Positions 38,989 through 48,240 of a DNA stretch of 64,000 bases are shown here, piece by piece. The position numbers and the translations under genes are program-made. The stretch is taken from the NCBI GenBank assembly GCA_029260615.1, contig JAJDCX010000049.1, positions 20,971 to 84,970 of the forward strand, read 5' to 3'. The notes beneath the pieces are model-generated. The model made no database searches and was not told the origin of the DNA. It saw nothing but the letters and a program-made list of their open reading frames with translations. Every line of letters starts with the position of its first letter. Position 1 is the stretch's first letter. This stretch comes from Phycisphaeraceae bacterium (GTDB taxonomy: Bacteria; Planctomycetota; Phycisphaerae; Phycisphaerales; Phycisphaeraceae).

Positions 38989-39615
38989 TCAGTCTTCAAT
39001 CAACTCAACCGAAACAGCACCAAGCCCCTTAAGGAACTCGGTCGTCTTGTCCTTATCAAACCGGCGGTCCAGGGCCTGCACCTCGATGAAGAAGCGGTCA
39101 GCCGTCACACGCCGAAAATTCACACTCTTTAATAACGGGTTCGCCAGCTTGGGCAACCGGTTCAGCAACAACATCCCAAACACCGCCCCAAAAGCCGACA
39201 GCAGGATCGTCGTCTCAAAAACAACCGGGATAAACGCCGGGAAACTATTAAAAGGCTTGCCCGAAATCAGGAACGTGTACCCGCGGATCGGAGCCGCCGC
39301 ACCCGGCAGGCCCGGCAGGTCGATCGAGTCGGTCGCCATCGTCCCCAGCACCAACGCCAACCCCACGAGCATCCCCGTGATCCCGCAGATCAACACGATC
39401 CAAGGCAAAATCGTCGGGCGGATACCGATCGCCGCATCGATCCCGTGAATCGGGAACGGGCTATGCACATCCCAACGCTTAAAACCCTCGGCCCGCGTCT
39501 TCTTCGCCGCACGCATGATGTCGTTCACCGTCTCAAACTCGGCGATCACACCGTGCAACTTCCCGGGAGATTGCGTAGCACTATCCAACGAGGGTGGGTC
39601 CATAACCTGAGTCAT
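38989..39615 (-). CDS. actD: Alternative complex III subunit ActD (DUF3341)
   Basis: 208 residues with two transmembrane helices (about 70-90 and 130-152). Seen: GVIAEFETVNDIMRAAKKTRAEGFKRWDVHSPFPIHGID, the DUF3341 signature, and PAFIPVVFETTILLSAFGAVFG. It is a structural subunit of the membrane arm. The start codon of actD shares one base with the stop of actC (overlap at 39615), so the two are translationally coupled. Confidence 0.93.
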   Translation of the reverse strand: MTQVMDPPSLDSATQSPGKLHGVIAEFETVNDIMRAAKKTRAEGFKRWDVHSPFPIHGIDAAIGIRPTILPWIVLICGITGMLVGLALVLGTMATDSIDLPGLPGAAAPIRGYTFLISGKPFNSFPAFIPVVFETTILLSAFGAVFGMLLLNRLPKLANPLLKSVNFRRVTADRFFIEVQALDRRFDKDKTTEFLKGLGAVSVELIED

Positions 39616-41105
39616 CAGCGGCCCTCCCCATCAGTAACCGGGTGATCCGGGCGGTAGTCCGCCTGGTCTTCATCGGGGTTGTAAGGCTCGCCGGGCTCAT
39701 GCACGATGTCGTGCGCCTGGGGCATCACCGTCTTGATCTCCGCCATCGCAATCACCGGCAGGAACTTGCAGAACAACAGGAAGAACGTGAAGAACAACCC
39801 AAACGAGCAGATCAACATCCCAAGGTCCACCCAGGTCGGCGTGAACATCGCCCAACTCGAAGGCAGGTAGTCCCGCTGCAGACTCGTGACCACAATCACG
39901 AACCGCTCGAACCACATCCCCACGTTCACACACATCGCCGCGAACATAATCGTGAAGACATTACGACGGCACCACTTAAACCACAGAATCTGTGGCCCAA
40001 TGATGTTGCAGAAAATCATCGTGTAATACGCCCACGCATAAGGCCCAAGCGCCCGATTCATGAACGCCGCCTGCTCATAATGGTGTCCCGAATACCAGGC
40101 CACGAAAAACTCGATCGAATAGGCATAAGCCACGATCATCCCCGTCCCCAACATGACCTTGCAACAGTTCTCGATGTGCCGGTCGGTGATGATATCTTTA
40201 AGCCCAAGCATCGCACGGGCCGGGACAGCCAGGGTGATAACCATCGCAAACCCACCATAGATCGCACCCGCGACAAAGTAAGGCGGGAAGATCGTCGTGT
40301 GCCAACCCGGGAGCTGCGCCACAGCAAAGTCGAACGACACCACCGAGTGAACCGACAACACCAGCGGGGTCGCCAACGCAGCCAGCAGCAGGTACGCCTT
40401 CTCATAACGGTGCCAGGCCCGACTCGACCCGGTCCACCCCAGGCTAAATAACCCGTAAGCGAACTGCCCGTACTTGTTCTTGCAACGGTCGCGGAACGTC
40501 GCCAGGTCAGGGATCATCCCCACATACCAAAACAACAGCGACACCGTCGCATACGTCCCGACCGCAAACACGTCCCACAGCAACGGCGAACGGAACTGAG
40601 GCCACATCCCCATCTGATTAGGGATCGGTGCCAGCCAGTACGCCAACCAAGGCCGACCCACATGGATGCCCGGGAACAGCCCCGCACACATCACCGCAAA
40701 AATCGTCATCGCCTCGGCAAAACGGTTGATCGCAGTACGCCAGTTCTGCCTGAACAAAAACAGCACCGCAGAGATCAGCGTCCCCGCGTGGCCGATACCC
40801 ACCCAGAACACGAAGTTCACAATCGGGAAGCCCCAGCTCACCGGCTGGTTGTTGCCCCACACGCCCACACCCGTCGAAAACAGGTACCCGATCAGCAGGC
40901 CCAACACGCCCAGCATCGAGACCGCAATAAGAAACGCAACCCACCAACTAAATGGCGGCTTGCCCGCAGCGATCCCGGCAACCTTGTCCGTGATACTCGT
41001 GAAATCATTGTCCCCAAGCACCAACGGCGCACGGGAGGTCGGGTCGTCGCCGGTGTTATCGAGCAACGGCTTGGGGATCTTAGGCTGGGTGGTGATTGTC
41101 GCCAT
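39615..41105 (-). CDS. actC: Alternative complex III subunit ActC (NrfD-like quinone-site subunit)
   Basis: 496 residues, about ten transmembrane helices; the main menaquinol-oxidising membrane subunit. Seen: [62 protein letters not shown] in pieces ([18 protein letters not shown] is the signature), [50 protein letters not shown], and a hydrophilic tail. Separated from actB by only 3 bases. Confidence 0.95.
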   Translation of the reverse strand: MATITTQPKIPKPLLDNTGDDPTSRAPLVLGDNDFTSITDKVAGIAAGKPPFSWWVAFLIAVSMLGVLGLLIGYLFSTGVGVWGNNQPVSWGFPIVNFVFWVGIGHAGTLISAVLFLFRQNWRTAINRFAEAMTIFAVMCAGLFPGIHVGRPWLAYWLAPIPNQMGMWPQFRSPLLWDVFAVGTYATVSLLFWYVGMIPDLATFRDRCKNKYGQFAYGLFSLGWTGSSRAWHRYEKAYLLLAALATPLVLSVHSVVSFDFAVAQLPGWHTTIFPPYFVAGAIYGGFAMVITLAVPARAMLGLKDIITDRHIENCCKVMLGTGMIVAYAYSIEFFVAWYSGHHYEQAAFMNRALGPYAWAYYTMIFCNIIGPQILWFKWCRRNVFTIMFAAMCVNVGMWFERFVIVVTSLQRDYLPSSWAMFTPTWVDLGMLICSFGLFFTFFLLFCKFLPVIAMAEIKTVMPQAHDIVHEPGEPYNPDEDQADYRPDHPVTDGEGR

Positions 41106-41108
41106 GAC

Positions 41109-44100
41109 TTAGCTGTGCCCCCCCTGCGCCGCCGGGCTCACGTGCCCCGCACCACCACTGCCGTGATCGCCGCCGCCGCCACTATGCACCAGCGACGGGC
41201 TTGGGTTACGCAGCTTCGCCAGGTAACGCGATCGGGTCCGGGTATTCAGTTCCTCAAGCACCATGTATGACCTTGGGTTCTTCTGCGACTTCGTGACGTC
41301 ACTGCCCGCATCGTTCAGGTCGCCAAACACAATCGCCTGAGTCGGGCAGGACTGCTGGCAGGCGGTCGTGATCGTCCCGTCGTCCACCGTCGCCTTGTCA
41401 CGCTCCCCCCGCGCAAAGCGGTTCTTGGTATCGATCGTCTGCCGCTTGATACGCTGCAGGCAGTAGTTGCATTTCTCCATCACACCACGCATCCGAACCG
41501 TCACGTCCGGGTTGAAAACCATCCGCTTGATCTTGTCGATCATCGCTTCCTGCTGCATGTCCGGCATAAGCAACCAAGGCTTCGCCGTCCCACGCGGGTT
41601 CTTCGAGTGGAAGTCGAAGTAGTTGAACCTTCTAACCTTGTACGGGCAGTTGTTCGAGCAGTACCGCGTGCCGATGCAACGGTTGTAAACCATCACGTTC
41701 AGCCCCTCGGCATCATGCACCGTCGCCGCGACAGGACAAACCTGCTCGCATGGGGCGTTCTCGCACTGCTGGCACATCATCGGCTGATGGATCACCTCGG
41801 GACGCTCGGCGTTCTTGTCGCCGTCAGACGTCTTGAAGTACCGATCAATCCGCAGCCACTGCATCTCCCGGCTGACCAAAACCTGGTCCTTGCCGACGAC
41901 AGGAATATTGTTCTCCGCCTGGCACGCCACCACACAGGCGTTGCAGCCGATGCAAGAGCTCATGTCGATCGTCATCCCCCACGCATGGGGATGGTTAAAC
42001 GCCTTGGGCGCGTCGGCGTGCTTAGGCTCGGTCTTGTAAGGCGCATCCCAGAGCTGCAGGGTCACCCCGCCGTGATCGTTCTCTTTAACAAATCCCGGGT
42101 TCTGCTGATACTTCTCAAAAGAAGCTTCCTTGATGATCGAACCGCTCTGGCTCTTGCCACCGATACGGTGATTGGTCATCTGCACGCCGATGTCATCGAT
42201 CAGGTGATGGTTCTGCGTCAACGCCAGGTCGTAATGCCTGCCGGTCGCAGCGATCTTCGCTTCCCGAGCGATCCCCGGACGCTTGCTGGTCCGCAGCGAG
42301 TAGGTATCAAACCCAACGCCCGTCCCGACCGGCCCCGCCGCCGTCCGTGCATAACCCAAAGACAACGCCACCGAACCAGCCGCCTGCCCCGGCATCAGGT
42401 ACGCCGCGATCTCCAACGTGCCCTTGCCCAGCGTGATCGTGATGAGATCGCCCTGCTTCACGCCAAGCTCTCTCGCGTCAGCAATATTAATCAGTGCCGC
42501 GTTGTCCCAGGTCAGCTTCGTCAACGGCCCAGGCAACTCCTGCAACCATCCGTTGTCCGCAAACCGCCCGTCATACACCTTCGCGTCGGCATGGAACGTC
42601 AACTCAAAGTCAACCGTCTCCGCCAGCGTCGGCTGGAAGTTGTCCGCCGTCTTAGGCCGATCTTTCAAAACCGCCAGCGCCGAACCCTCGACCAGCCCCT
42701 CGTGTAACGACTTACGCCAAGCACCCTCAAAACCAACCGTCGGCAAAAACTGTGCAAACGTCTGGCGGACAATCGTGTACCCGTCGGTCGCGTCTTCACC
42801 CAGCATCGTCGTAATCAACTCAACCGGGCTCTTGGATTCACTTCCCTTGCGCGCGATCGGCAGGATCAAAGGCTGCTGAATACTCAGCGTCCCGTCCCAC
42901 GCCCGACCGTCACCCCAGCACTCCAGGTAATTCGCCCGAGGCAATTGCCAGTCGCACAGCCGCGAAGTCTCGTTGCGATATTCGGTCAGGTGGATCGACG
43001 TCTCCAGCCGTTGGAACTTATCCGCCAACGCCAGATCCGAAGGCGCGTCGTAGGCCGGGTTCCCACCCAGGATCAGCAGGTGCTTGATCTTGTTGGTCGC
43101 GATCCCGTTGTTCAAATTACCGATATTGTCGAAACACCCTACACCCGTCCCGCTTGCGACCCCCGGCTCTTCGATCAACTCGACCGTATGCCCGATGTTC
43201 CCCATCGCGTCATTAATCGCCCAGCACAAAGCATGGACCTCGGCCGACTGGTTCGCACCGGCAACCACCAGCGTCTTGCCCCGACGCGAAGCAGGGTTCA
43301 ATTCCTTGGCGATCGCCTCAACAAAAGCGCTCGAGCCATTGAGATTACTCGACCCCGAACGCAGCTTCAGCAACTGCGCCAACGCCACCACCAACTCCCC
43401 AACCTTCGCCGAGCGGATCGGCAGACGCTGGTCAGCCACCCCGCCGGTGATCGACATCGTCGACTCCGCAGCATACAGCCGACTCATCTTGCCCTCGTCC
43501 GCGCTCTTACGACCCGCAGCCCAGTCCCGGGCGTGACGCACCTGGTTGGGATGGTCACCCAGCAAGTCGCTATCAAAGCAGACGATCACCTCGGCCTTAT
43601 CCAAGTGGTACTGCGGACGCACCCGCTTGCCGAACGCCAACTCCGCACCACGCAACTCGTTGTCACGGTTGATCGGCTCGTACTCGTACCACTTCACACC
43701 CGGGAACGCAGCCAGCAGCCCGTCCTTCATCCGCCCCAGAGACGGGCTCGAGCTTGATTCACTCAGCACGGCAAACGACCCCGGCTTCTTCTTAATCTTC
43801 CCGATCAATTCATCAGAGAACGTCTTGAACTCAACCCAGCTCTGCTCCGTCCCGTCGCCGTCGTCCTTACCCTTCTGGACCTGACGCAAACGGTACGGGT
43901 CGTACATCTGCAAGATGCTGGCCTGCGTGAAGGCATCAGACGCCCCCAGCGACCCCGGGTGCAGCGGGTTACCCTCGACCTTGATCGGCCGACCATCAAA
44001 ACTCGATACCAGCACGCCTTTGGCGACCCCACCACGCTCGATCATCGAGGCGTAATGCGTCGGCACACCCGGCGTCCGACCCTCGGGCCTGGACGCAAAC

Positions 44101-44342
44101 GGCACCAGCTTCTCCTCGGGCCAACGCCGACAGCCCGACAACGTCAAACCCGCCAGCGACATCGACGCAGCCATCAACTGCACAAAACGCCGACGCGAAA
44201 CCGACAGCACCTCATCAGGGTCATAACCCGAAAACTCCTGCTTCAACAGCTCGGAGACTTTAGGGTCGGCCGAATACTCTTCAAGGCTGCGCCAATACAC
44301 GCTGCCCGTCGATTTGTCATTTACCTGTGGCAAGTGGAGCAA
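41109..44342 (-). CDS. actB: Alternative complex III subunit ActB (molybdopterin-like and Fe-S fusion)
   Basis: 1077 residues. Seen: VYWRSLEEYSADP near the N-terminus, a Tat-type motif SRRRFVQLMAASMSLAGL at about 48-65, a long region related to molybdopterin oxidoreductases but without a cofactor role in this family (about 75-750), then a ferredoxin-type part: CIGCNACVVAC (about 793-803), CQQCENAPCEQVCP, RCIGTRYCSNNCPYKVRRF, a further CNYCLQR, and CQQSCPTQAI, giving the usual Fe-S clusters. A Gly/His-rich tail closes the protein. Overlaps actA by 22 bases, hence coupled. ActB links the haem subunits with the membrane arm. Confidence 0.95.
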   Translation of the reverse strand: MLHLPQVNDKSTGSVYWRSLEEYSADPKVSELLKQEFSGYDPDEVLSVSRRRFVQLMAASMSLAGLTLSGCRRWPEEKLVPFASRPEGRTPGVPTHYASMIERGGVAKGVLVSSFDGRPIKVEGNPLHPGSLGASDAFTQASILQMYDPYRLRQVQKGKDDGDGTEQSWVEFKTFSDELIGKIKKKPGSFAVLSESSSSPSLGRMKDGLLAAFPGVKWYEYEPINRDNELRGAELAFGKRVRPQYHLDKAEVIVCFDSDLLGDHPNQVRHARDWAAGRKSADEGKMSRLYAAESTMSITGGVADQRLPIRSAKVGELVVALAQLLKLRSGSSNLNGSSAFVEAIAKELNPASRRGKTLVVAGANQSAEVHALCWAINDAMGNIGHTVELIEEPGVASGTGVGCFDNIGNLNNGIATNKIKHLLILGGNPAYDAPSDLALADKFQRLETSIHLTEYRNETSRLCDWQLPRANYLECWGDGRAWDGTLSIQQPLILPIARKGSESKSPVELITTMLGEDATDGYTIVRQTFAQFLPTVGFEGAWRKSLHEGLVEGSALAVLKDRPKTADNFQPTLAETVDFELTFHADAKVYDGRFADNGWLQELPGPLTKLTWDNAALINIADARELGVKQGDLITITLGKGTLEIAAYLMPGQAAGSVALSLGYARTAAGPVGTGVGFDTYSLRTSKRPGIAREAKIAATGRHYDLALTQNHHLIDDIGVQMTNHRIGGKSQSGSIIKEASFEKYQQNPGFVKENDHGGVTLQLWDAPYKTEPKHADAPKAFNHPHAWGMTIDMSSCIGCNACVVACQAENNIPVVGKDQVLVSREMQWLRIDRYFKTSDGDKNAERPEVIHQPMMCQQCENAPCEQVCPVAATVHDAEGLNVMVYNRCIGTRYCSNNCPYKVRRFNYFDFHSKNPRGTAKPWLLMPDMQQEAMIDKIKRMVFNPDVTVRMRGVMEKCNYCLQRIKRQTIDTKNRFARGERDKATVDDGTITTACQQSCPTQAIVFGDLNDAGSDVTKSQKNPRSYMVLEELNTRTRSRYLAKLRNPSPSLVHSGGGGDHGSGGAGHVSPAAQGGHS

Positions 44343-45025
44343 CTCGTCATATAGGCTTCGTCGTTGATCAAAAGTTTCTTCTTCTGTTCCCGGCCGATAC
44401 GCAACCTGGCATTCTCAAGGGTCTCGCCCGCCTCGGGCGTTGGCTCCCACGCAAGGTCCGTCACCTTGTCCAAGGGCCGCAGGTGCTTCTCGGGGGCACG
44501 GTGACAGTCAAGGCACCACCCCATGCTAAGCGGCTTGACCTGCTGCACAACCGCCATCTTGTCGACACGTCCGTGGCAACTCACACAACTCACGCCCTTG
44601 TTCACATGGGCCGAGTGATTGAAGTACACATAGTCCGGCAGGTCGTGGACCTTCACCCACTGCACCGGCTCGCCCGTCTCATTACTCTTGAATACCGCCT
44701 CAAGCCGCGAGCTATCCGAACGGATCCCGCTGTGACAGTTCATACAGGTCTGCGTCGGGGGGATCGCCGCAAAAGAAGCGTCCTCCACCGTCGTGTGGCA
44801 GTACCGACAGTCCAGCCCCAACTCACCAACGTGTAGCGCATGGCTGTACGGCACAGGCTGCACGGGCGCGTACCCGACATTCAACGTGTTCGCCGAAAAC
44901 GCCAGCCCCACAATCGCAGGCGTCACCGCACCGCCACCAGCAGCCATGACAACAATGACGGGCAACAGGTAGTTGGCCCACCTGGGAAAAACAAACTTGT
45001 CGGACGGAGTCTGATCGTTAGACAT
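44321..45025 (-). CDS. actA: Alternative complex III subunit ActA (pentahaem cytochrome c)
   Basis: 234 residues: a single N-terminal helix (about 15-37, NYLLPVIVVMAAGGGAVTP) and five c-type haem motifs CRYCH, CMNCH, CVSCH, CLDCH and CSTCH. This is the full set for ActA. It accepts electrons from the Fe-S subunit. The start at the ATG 45025 gives the usual short basic N-terminus; a TTG at 45064 with GGGAG 4 bases upstream is a real alternative. First gene of the respiratory cluster. Confidence 0.93.
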   Translation of the reverse strand: MSNDQTPSDKFVFPRWANYLLPVIVVMAAGGGAVTPAIVGLAFSANTLNVGYAPVQPVPYSHALHVGELGLDCRYCHTTVEDASFAAIPPTQTCMNCHSGIRSDSSRLEAVFKSNETGEPVQWVKVHDLPDYVYFNHSAHVNKGVSCVSCHGRVDKMAVVQQVKPLSMGWCLDCHRAPEKHLRPLDKVTDLAWEPTPEAGETLENARLRIGREQKKKLLINDEAYMTSCSTCHR

Positions 45026-45613
45026 AGTAGGAATACGGGTCCGCCTCTTCTTCGTAGATACCAAGGCGCTCCCTTGCGCCGATGCCGCCTTGCTTTCTCA
45101 ACCGTTAACCATCAACTATGCGAACAATAACGAACAGAACGTCTGATGACAAAGTCGCCTCCGTATCAACAGCACACGCCCGAATTCGGCGCGCTGCCCG
45201 TGCCGTGACTTCGACCCGATTCCGCCGCTCACTGGAATATTCACCGCCCCATAAAAAACACACCTACACCACTGGCTAACCCCAATCGAGCCAAACCACC
45301 CCCTCTTTTCACCACCATTCACCCAACACAGCCGCACCCCCACCATCTCCTCACCCACCCAAACGCTGCCTCCCCATAGCAACCGACAAGCACAGGAGCC
45401 CAGCCAAACCACCTGGTTGCATAGTTTCTAAATACATGAAAAGTATATACTTAAATTTTATAGCCGCGCATATTAATCGCCACCCGCCCCCAACTTAGTA
45501 GCCGCCTGAGCCCCCCATACCTGCCCCCGCCCACACCACAACGCCCCCCCCCCAAACCCTCCCCGTACCTGTTCACATTGCCCACCCAACGCGCCAGACT
45601 TACACTGACAGCC
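45026..45613. other. Gene-free divergent region between actA and the SurA-like gene
   Basis: 588 bases without a convincing gene. It is mostly C-rich on the plus strand, apart from an AT-rich island at 45421-45480. Frames open here on either strand are low-complexity and lack family features. It should contain the promoters of both the respiratory cluster (minus) and the chaperone gene (plus). Confidence 0.6.
45421..45475 (-). promoter_or_regulatory. AT-rich island with palindrome AAGTATATACTT
   Basis: The 12-base perfect palindrome AAGTATATACTT occupies 45441-45452; TATAAAAT and TATACT type -10 boxes exist on the minus strand. It is by far the most AT-rich stretch here and the best place for the divergent promoters and a symmetric protein-binding site. 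Exact promoter boxes cannot be assigned by eye. Confidence 0.4.
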
Positions 45614-46765
45614 ATGAAAGACCCCCGAAATAACACCACGCTCTCGCCCAGATACTCACCCGGCTCTCAAAACCCCCCGGCTACCATCCCGCTACAGATC
45701 AACTTTATCTCTAGCCCCTTTATCTCTAGCCCGACGAAGCGCTTATTTAGCATCGCCCTCGCCTGCCTCCTTGCAACCGCACTCCTGACCACCTCAACCC
45801 CCTCCTCCGCCGAAACCTACAACGTCGATGGCATGATCGGCCAAGTCAACGGCCGGGCCATCTACACGCACAACGTCCTGGACGAGCAACTCTGCGAAAC
45901 CTTCGCCCGGTGGGGCCGAGAACTCTCACACAGCGAATTCCGCAAACGAGCCACCGAACGCATAGCCATCAAACTCAACAGCATGGTCACCGACGCCCTG
46001 GTCTACGGCGAAGCCAAACGCGACCTCTCCGACGCCGAACGCCAAGGCCTCACCTCCGCACAAGCTGGCTACCGCGAACAACTCCTCCGGGAGTACGGCC
46101 AAGGCTCCCCCGCCCTCGCAGAAGTCAACCTCATCGAGCAGACCGGCCTGAACATGGACCAGACCCTCGAAAACTGGCGACAGGCCGCCGTCGTCTCACG
46201 CTACATGCGCCAGAAACTACGTCCCAAAGTCAACGTCACAAGAAAAGACGTAAAACGCTATTACAAAGACCATTACGACGAATTTAACCCCCAGGGACGA
46301 CGCACCATCCGCGTCATCCAAACCGTCTCAGAAGATGACACCCAGCAGATCCGCGCCCTCCTGGACCAAGGCACCGCCTTCGCTCAAGCCGCCCAAAGCG
46401 ACCTCAACCTCTTCCGCCCCGACAACGGCGGGCTCATGGGTGCCCTCGCTGGCGACCAACTCTTCGCCGACCCACAGGTCAACCAGGCCACCCTCGACCT
46501 CCAGCCAGGCCAATGTGCCGGCCCCATCCCCGTCGGCAACAATAGCTGGTTCGTCTGCGTCGAAAAAATCGAACAACCCGACAACCAACCCCTCATGGAT
46601 GTCCAGGTCCGCATCCACGCAATCCTCTACGAACAACAACTCCGCGAACACTCCGAACGCTACCGAGAAAAACTCTTCACCGACGGCAGCTACAACTCCG
46701 TCGAGCAGATGACCCTCAGCCTCCTGGAAATCGCCACCGACCGCTACACCAAGACGAGCCCGTAA
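45614..46765 (+). CDS. SurA-like peptidylprolyl isomerase / chaperone
   Basis: 383 residues (from the Met at 45614). Periplasmic chaperone for outer-membrane proteins. Seen: an extended N-terminus, then a signal-like helix (LFSIALACLLATALLTTS, with cleavage after SSA-ET), an N-terminal chaperone domain with IGQVNGRAIYTHNVLDEQL (a SurA/PrsA start motif), ERIAIKLNSMVTDALVY, and a parvulin-type region (RRTIRVIQTVSEDDT..., FAQAAQSDLNLFRPDNGGLMGAL, VNQATLDLQPGQCAGPI). The N-terminal 45 residues before the signal are probably not all translated; a later start is possible. It is 5 bases upstream of yraN. Confidence 0.78.
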   Translation: MKDPRNNTTLSPRYSPGSQNPPATIPLQINFISSPFISSPTKRLFSIALACLLATALLTTSTPSSAETYNVDGMIGQVNGRAIYTHNVLDEQLCETFARWGRELSHSEFRKRATERIAIKLNSMVTDALVYGEAKRDLSDAERQGLTSAQAGYREQLLREYGQGSPALAEVNLIEQTGLNMDQTLENWRQAAVVSRYMRQKLRPKVNVTRKDVKRYYKDHYDEFNPQGRRTIRVIQTVSEDDTQQIRALLDQGTAFAQAAQSDLNLFRPDNGGLMGALAGDQLFADPQVNQATLDLQPGQCAGPIPVGNNSWFVCVEKIEQPDNQPLMDVQVRIHAILYEQQLREHSERYREKLFTDGSYNSVEQMTLSLLEIATDRYTKTSP

Positions 46766-46770
46766 CTACC

Positions 46771-47208
46771 GTGCCTCACCACGGCAACACACCCCTAAAA
46801 CGGCTACTCGGCCTCGCCGACACGATCCGCCTTAAGCTCCTACGCCGATCAACCACCGGCCACCGCGGCGAACGCGCCGCCGCAAAAATGCTCAAGAAAA
46901 AAGGCTACCGCCTCATGGCACGCAACCTCCGAAACCGCTTTGGAGAAATAGATATCCTCGCCCTCGCACCCGACAACAAAACCGTCGTCATCGTCGAAGT
47001 CAAAGCAGCACAAGACCCAGACACCCTCCCCGAATTGCGCGTCGATCACCACAAACAACGCCGACTCACCACCCTCGCCGCCCACGTCGTCAGACGCTAC
47101 AAACTCCAAAACCACCCGATCCGTTTCGACGTCGTCGCCGTCAACCTACCCCCCAGCGCCGACCCCCTGATACGCCACTACCAGGCCGCGTTCGATTCAC
47201 ATATCTAA
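46771..47208 (+). CDS. yraN: YraN family (UPF0102) nuclease-fold protein
   Basis: 145 residues with the restriction-endonuclease-like fold of UPF0102. Seen: HRGERAAAKMLKKKGYRLMARNLRNRFGEIDILALAPDNKTVVIVEVK, which contains the family's GEIDIL and EVK residues, and KQRRLTTLAAHVVRRY. Start is GTG, 5 bases after the SurA-like gene's stop. Usually it is near rnhB or signal peptidase genes, which are not in this window. Biological function unknown. Confidence 0.85.
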   Translation: MPHHGNTPLKRLLGLADTIRLKLLRRSTTGHRGERAAAKMLKKKGYRLMARNLRNRFGEIDILALAPDNKTVVIVEVKAAQDPDTLPELRVDHHKQRRLTTLAAHVVRRYKLQNHPIRFDVVAVNLPPSADPLIRHYQAAFDSHI

Positions 47209-47247
47209 ATACGGTTTCAATTTAATTCATGCGCGACCGCTTGGCCC

Positions 47248-47274
47248 TCAGCCCCCGGCTTTGCCGGGGGATTG
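47248..47274. repeat. REP-like hairpin (copy 2)
   Basis: TCAG then CCCCCGGC-TTT-GCCGGGGG-ATT: 8-bp perfect stem (47252-47259 / 47263-47270). Same frame of flanking bases (TCAG, then GGGGAT) as the copy at 22063-22088. Confidence 0.6.
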
Positions 47275-47312
47275 GCTTGGCAATGAGCGCGGAATTTAAC
47301 TGGATCCGTGTA

Positions 47313-47415
47313 ATACCAATCCCGAAAACTTCTCGTGAATCTGCGAAGCCCACGTTCTGCAGAACGTGGGCACGGCAACACAAATCAACGCGCAAGTTCT
47401 TTTTGGGGTTGGTAT
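47313..47415. mobile_element. MITE-like element with central 24-bp palindrome
   Basis: 103 bases. The left end ATACCAATCCCGAAAACTT and the right end (reverse complement ATACCAACCCCAAAAAGAACTT) form imperfect terminal inverted repeats. In the middle, GCCCACGTTCTG/CAGAACGTGGGC (47348-47371) is a 24-base perfect palindrome. The ends can be read as TA dinucleotides around CCAATCCC...GGGTTGG, as left by Tc1/mariner-IS630 transposition. No transposase is encoded. Confidence 0.55.
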
Positions 47416-47550
47416 GAATGGCATCTTTCGGCCCGGTAACGCACTTCGGAATCGAGCATTTTGACAAACGTATTCCCGACATTAAGCATCTCAATCGAGT
47501 ATCCTGATGATCTGACTGATAGCTTAGGCTACTGATTTCGAGGGCATGTT

Positions 47551-48117
47551 ATGAAAACCATCACTTGGATAATCCCGAAGAGGGTCGAGCGTGCATGTTT
47601 TCGGAGTGGACGCGTCTGGATTTTATTCGTCGCGATTACCATAATCACATTCCTTTTAGGTACAACGCTTGGAGCCGCTCTTGATTACTTTGGTAAAGTT
47701 CAAGGTATGCATCCACTGGCTTGTGGATTGATCTTCTCAAGCATGATCGCCGGAGTGACGATTAGTTCATCTCTCATCCTGTATCTAATCTGCCCATGCA
47801 GAGTAATCACAATTGATGAGGGCAGGATTCGAAATAAGTTTTTGGGGCCAGCAGAGGTGATCCCCTTAGATAAGATTTGTAGTTATTCAATTATTCCCAG
47901 TCAGTTTATGCCTGAGACACCGTCTCTATCCATCCGATATTTGCTGAAATCTGGATGGAAGCGATCAGACACATTCGCGCTAGGCGAAGATATTACCGAA
48001 GAGCAAATCATCGAGTTCATGGATTCTCACGGCATTGCCCGTGATCAGGACAGTCGACGTGACGGCTGGGAAGATTCTGACCCCCGCAGCCTCCTAGACA
48101 TACTCAATAGACGGTGA
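47551..48117 (+). CDS. Two-helix membrane protein, unknown
   Basis: 188 residues with two transmembrane helices (about 24-46 and 56-80), followed by a PH-like soluble part (RVITIDEGRIRNKFLGPAEVIPLDKICSYSI...) that resembles YcxB/bPH-type domains after a helix pair; the match is only general. It is AT-richer than its neighbours. The ATG follows GAGGGCATGTT. The nearest neighbours are a repeat-rich spacer and the converging aroDE gene, so no functional context. Confidence 0.55.
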   Translation: MKTITWIIPKRVERACFRSGRVWILFVAITIITFLLGTTLGAALDYFGKVQGMHPLACGLIFSSMIAGVTISSSLILYLICPCRVITIDEGRIRNKFLGPAEVIPLDKICSYSIIPSQFMPETPSLSIRYLLKSGWKRSDTFALGEDITEEQIIEFMDSHGIARDQDSRRDGWEDSDPRSLLDILNRR

Positions 48118-48149
48118 TCCAACCCCACGTTAGGCAGCGACAGTAGATT

Positions 48150-48240
48150 GATAGAATCAGGATATGGGGCCAAGCCTCCCCTCCAAACCCTTCTTCCTCC
48201 GTGCCTCAGTGTCTCCGTGCGCTCCGTGACACCTCTTCGC
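48150..48240. repeat. Phrase-like repeat (CTCCGTGCCTCAGTGTCTCCGTGCG)
   Basis: The spacer before the aroDE stop contains short, nearly repeating words (TTCCTCCGTGCCTC, AGTGTCTCCGTG, CGCTCCGTG), in the same style as the intergenic words at 63110-63190 and 63669-63800. No gene. Confidence 0.45.

Larger units (their letters stand above)
47209..47550. other. Repeat-filled spacer
   Basis: 342 bases with no convincing gene; small open frames in both directions are explained by repeats. It holds a REP-like hairpin and a MITE-like element (listed separately), and otherwise AT-leaning DNA up to the next start. Confidence 0.6.

Noticed and set aside
41607..42707. 366-codon plus-strand frame opposite actB
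   Set aside because: Shadow of the iron-sulphur part of actB; composition is typical antisense.
45116..45412. 98-codon minus-strand frame upstream of actA
   Set aside because: Low-complexity Trp/Gly/Cys composition, no ribosome site, lies in a C-rich promoter region.
47222..47494. 90-codon minus-strand frame with a Cys/Arg segment (CCRAHVLQNVGFADSRE)
   Set aside because: It is produced by the MITE-like element and the REP hairpin; the palindrome explains its sequence.
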